Shown here: positions 63,555 through 64,000 of the stretch, piece by piece
Layout of the letters: each line of letters opens with the position of its first letter
Numbering within the stretch: position 1 is the first letter of the stretch
Source of the DNA: Blastomyces gilchristii SLH14081
Lineage: Eukaryota > Ascomycota > Eurotiomycetes > Onygenales > Ajellomycetaceae
DNA: 64,000 bases
Direction: 5' to 3'
Assembly: GCF_000003855.2 (NCBI RefSeq)
Contig: NW_003101674.1
Span: 1,983,042-2,047,041, forward strand
Position numbers and translations under genes: made by a program
Notes under the pieces: model-generated
What the model saw: the letters and a program-made list of their open reading frames with translations, nothing else
Databases searched by the model: none
Told to the model about the DNA's origin: nothing

Positions 63555-63867
63555 TGTAAGAGGTCTACGCCGAATAGATCGGTATAATATATAGGTCTTA
63601 TATAACAAAGAGAAAAATGTTAAAGAAGGAAAAGAAAGAGAAAGTACAAGAATCAGCAATTGAAGTGAATATTTATATGTGTATGTGGTGATGTACACGG
63701 TGGAGCTTTGAGGCAGAAGAATATACATGCATTCATAGCAGCCGAGGATCGGTGATTGGAACATACACATTCATGGTGACTGAGGATCAGCGATCGGGAA
63801 TGAGGCGGTAGAAATCTATGAAGTGTATGAAATAGTCTATATGATTGATCAGGTGCAGCTCATCACA
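63555..63867 (-). repeat. LTR of gypsy C (313 bp)
   Basis: Longer than the other two copies through differences in the middle (63690-63810); keeps CpG at several sites. Confidence 0.85.
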
Positions 63868-64000
63868 TTAGCCCTCTTCTTTCAGAAGCAGTTCTCATCA
63901 GTCAAGAACTGTCATTTCAGATAACATGAAACTCAGAGTTCAGGTCAGTTGATTATAGTCAACTCATTTCATAAGATATTATCAGCTGCAGCTGTGTAAT
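63555..64000 (-). mobile_element. Gypsy retrotransposon C, inserted in B, runs off the window
   Basis: LTR 63555-63867 followed by internal sequence parallel to 60468 onward. It is the innermost, least mutated element of the stack. Confidence 0.8.

Overview
The window is nuclear DNA of a filamentous ascomycete. Its genes carry several short introns (about 50-140 nt, GT...CTAAC-like branch...YAG). The families fit Eurotiomycetes: Zn2Cys6 regulator, TRP/ML membrane protein, mitochondrial RNase II of the Dss1/Cyt-4 type, PRISE reductase, fusicoccadiene-type terpene synthase, and a fungal rhodopsin-domain protein. Sharply bounded AT-rich, CpG-free repeat blocks suggest Onygenales or a close relative; the order is inference and the species cannot be named.

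Layout. 1-13.2 kb is ordinary gene-bearing DNA: the 3' part of a decayed bifunctional terpene synthase, BTB-like debris, a 1.2-kb Fot1/pogo deletion derivative with TA duplication, a MARVEL membrane protein, and a mitochondrial exoribonuclease with a one-base frameshift. 13.2-21.5 kb is one nested transposon: a short element with long TIRs holds a Ty3/gypsy chromovirus, whose right LTR holds a 506-bp hAT-like MITE. 21.5-50 kb is the gene-rich core: a 1,221-aa fungal protein of unknown function, a frameshifted rhodopsin-domain membrane protein, a TRP-like channel, a FYVE/RING protein, a Zn2Cys6 factor with an in-frame TGA, and a PRISE-type reductase. 50.2-64 kb is a second AT-rich block: a dead copy of what looks like a dispersed DUF7924-like family, a second 506-bp hAT MITE, an extremely AT-rich TIR element, then a stack of retroelements each inserted into the previous one (gypsy A < Tad-like LINE < gypsy B < gypsy C).

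The genes do not form an obvious pathway or cluster. The chief biological story is genome defence and decay. All long repeats are hypermutated with loss of CpG and CpC/GpG while CpA is kept, which is not the usual Neurospora RIP pattern. The short LTRs still hold CpG. Three or more otherwise conserved host genes carry single-base lesions (9260-12550, 27940-29360, 42163-45304), to be judged as real or as assembly errors.
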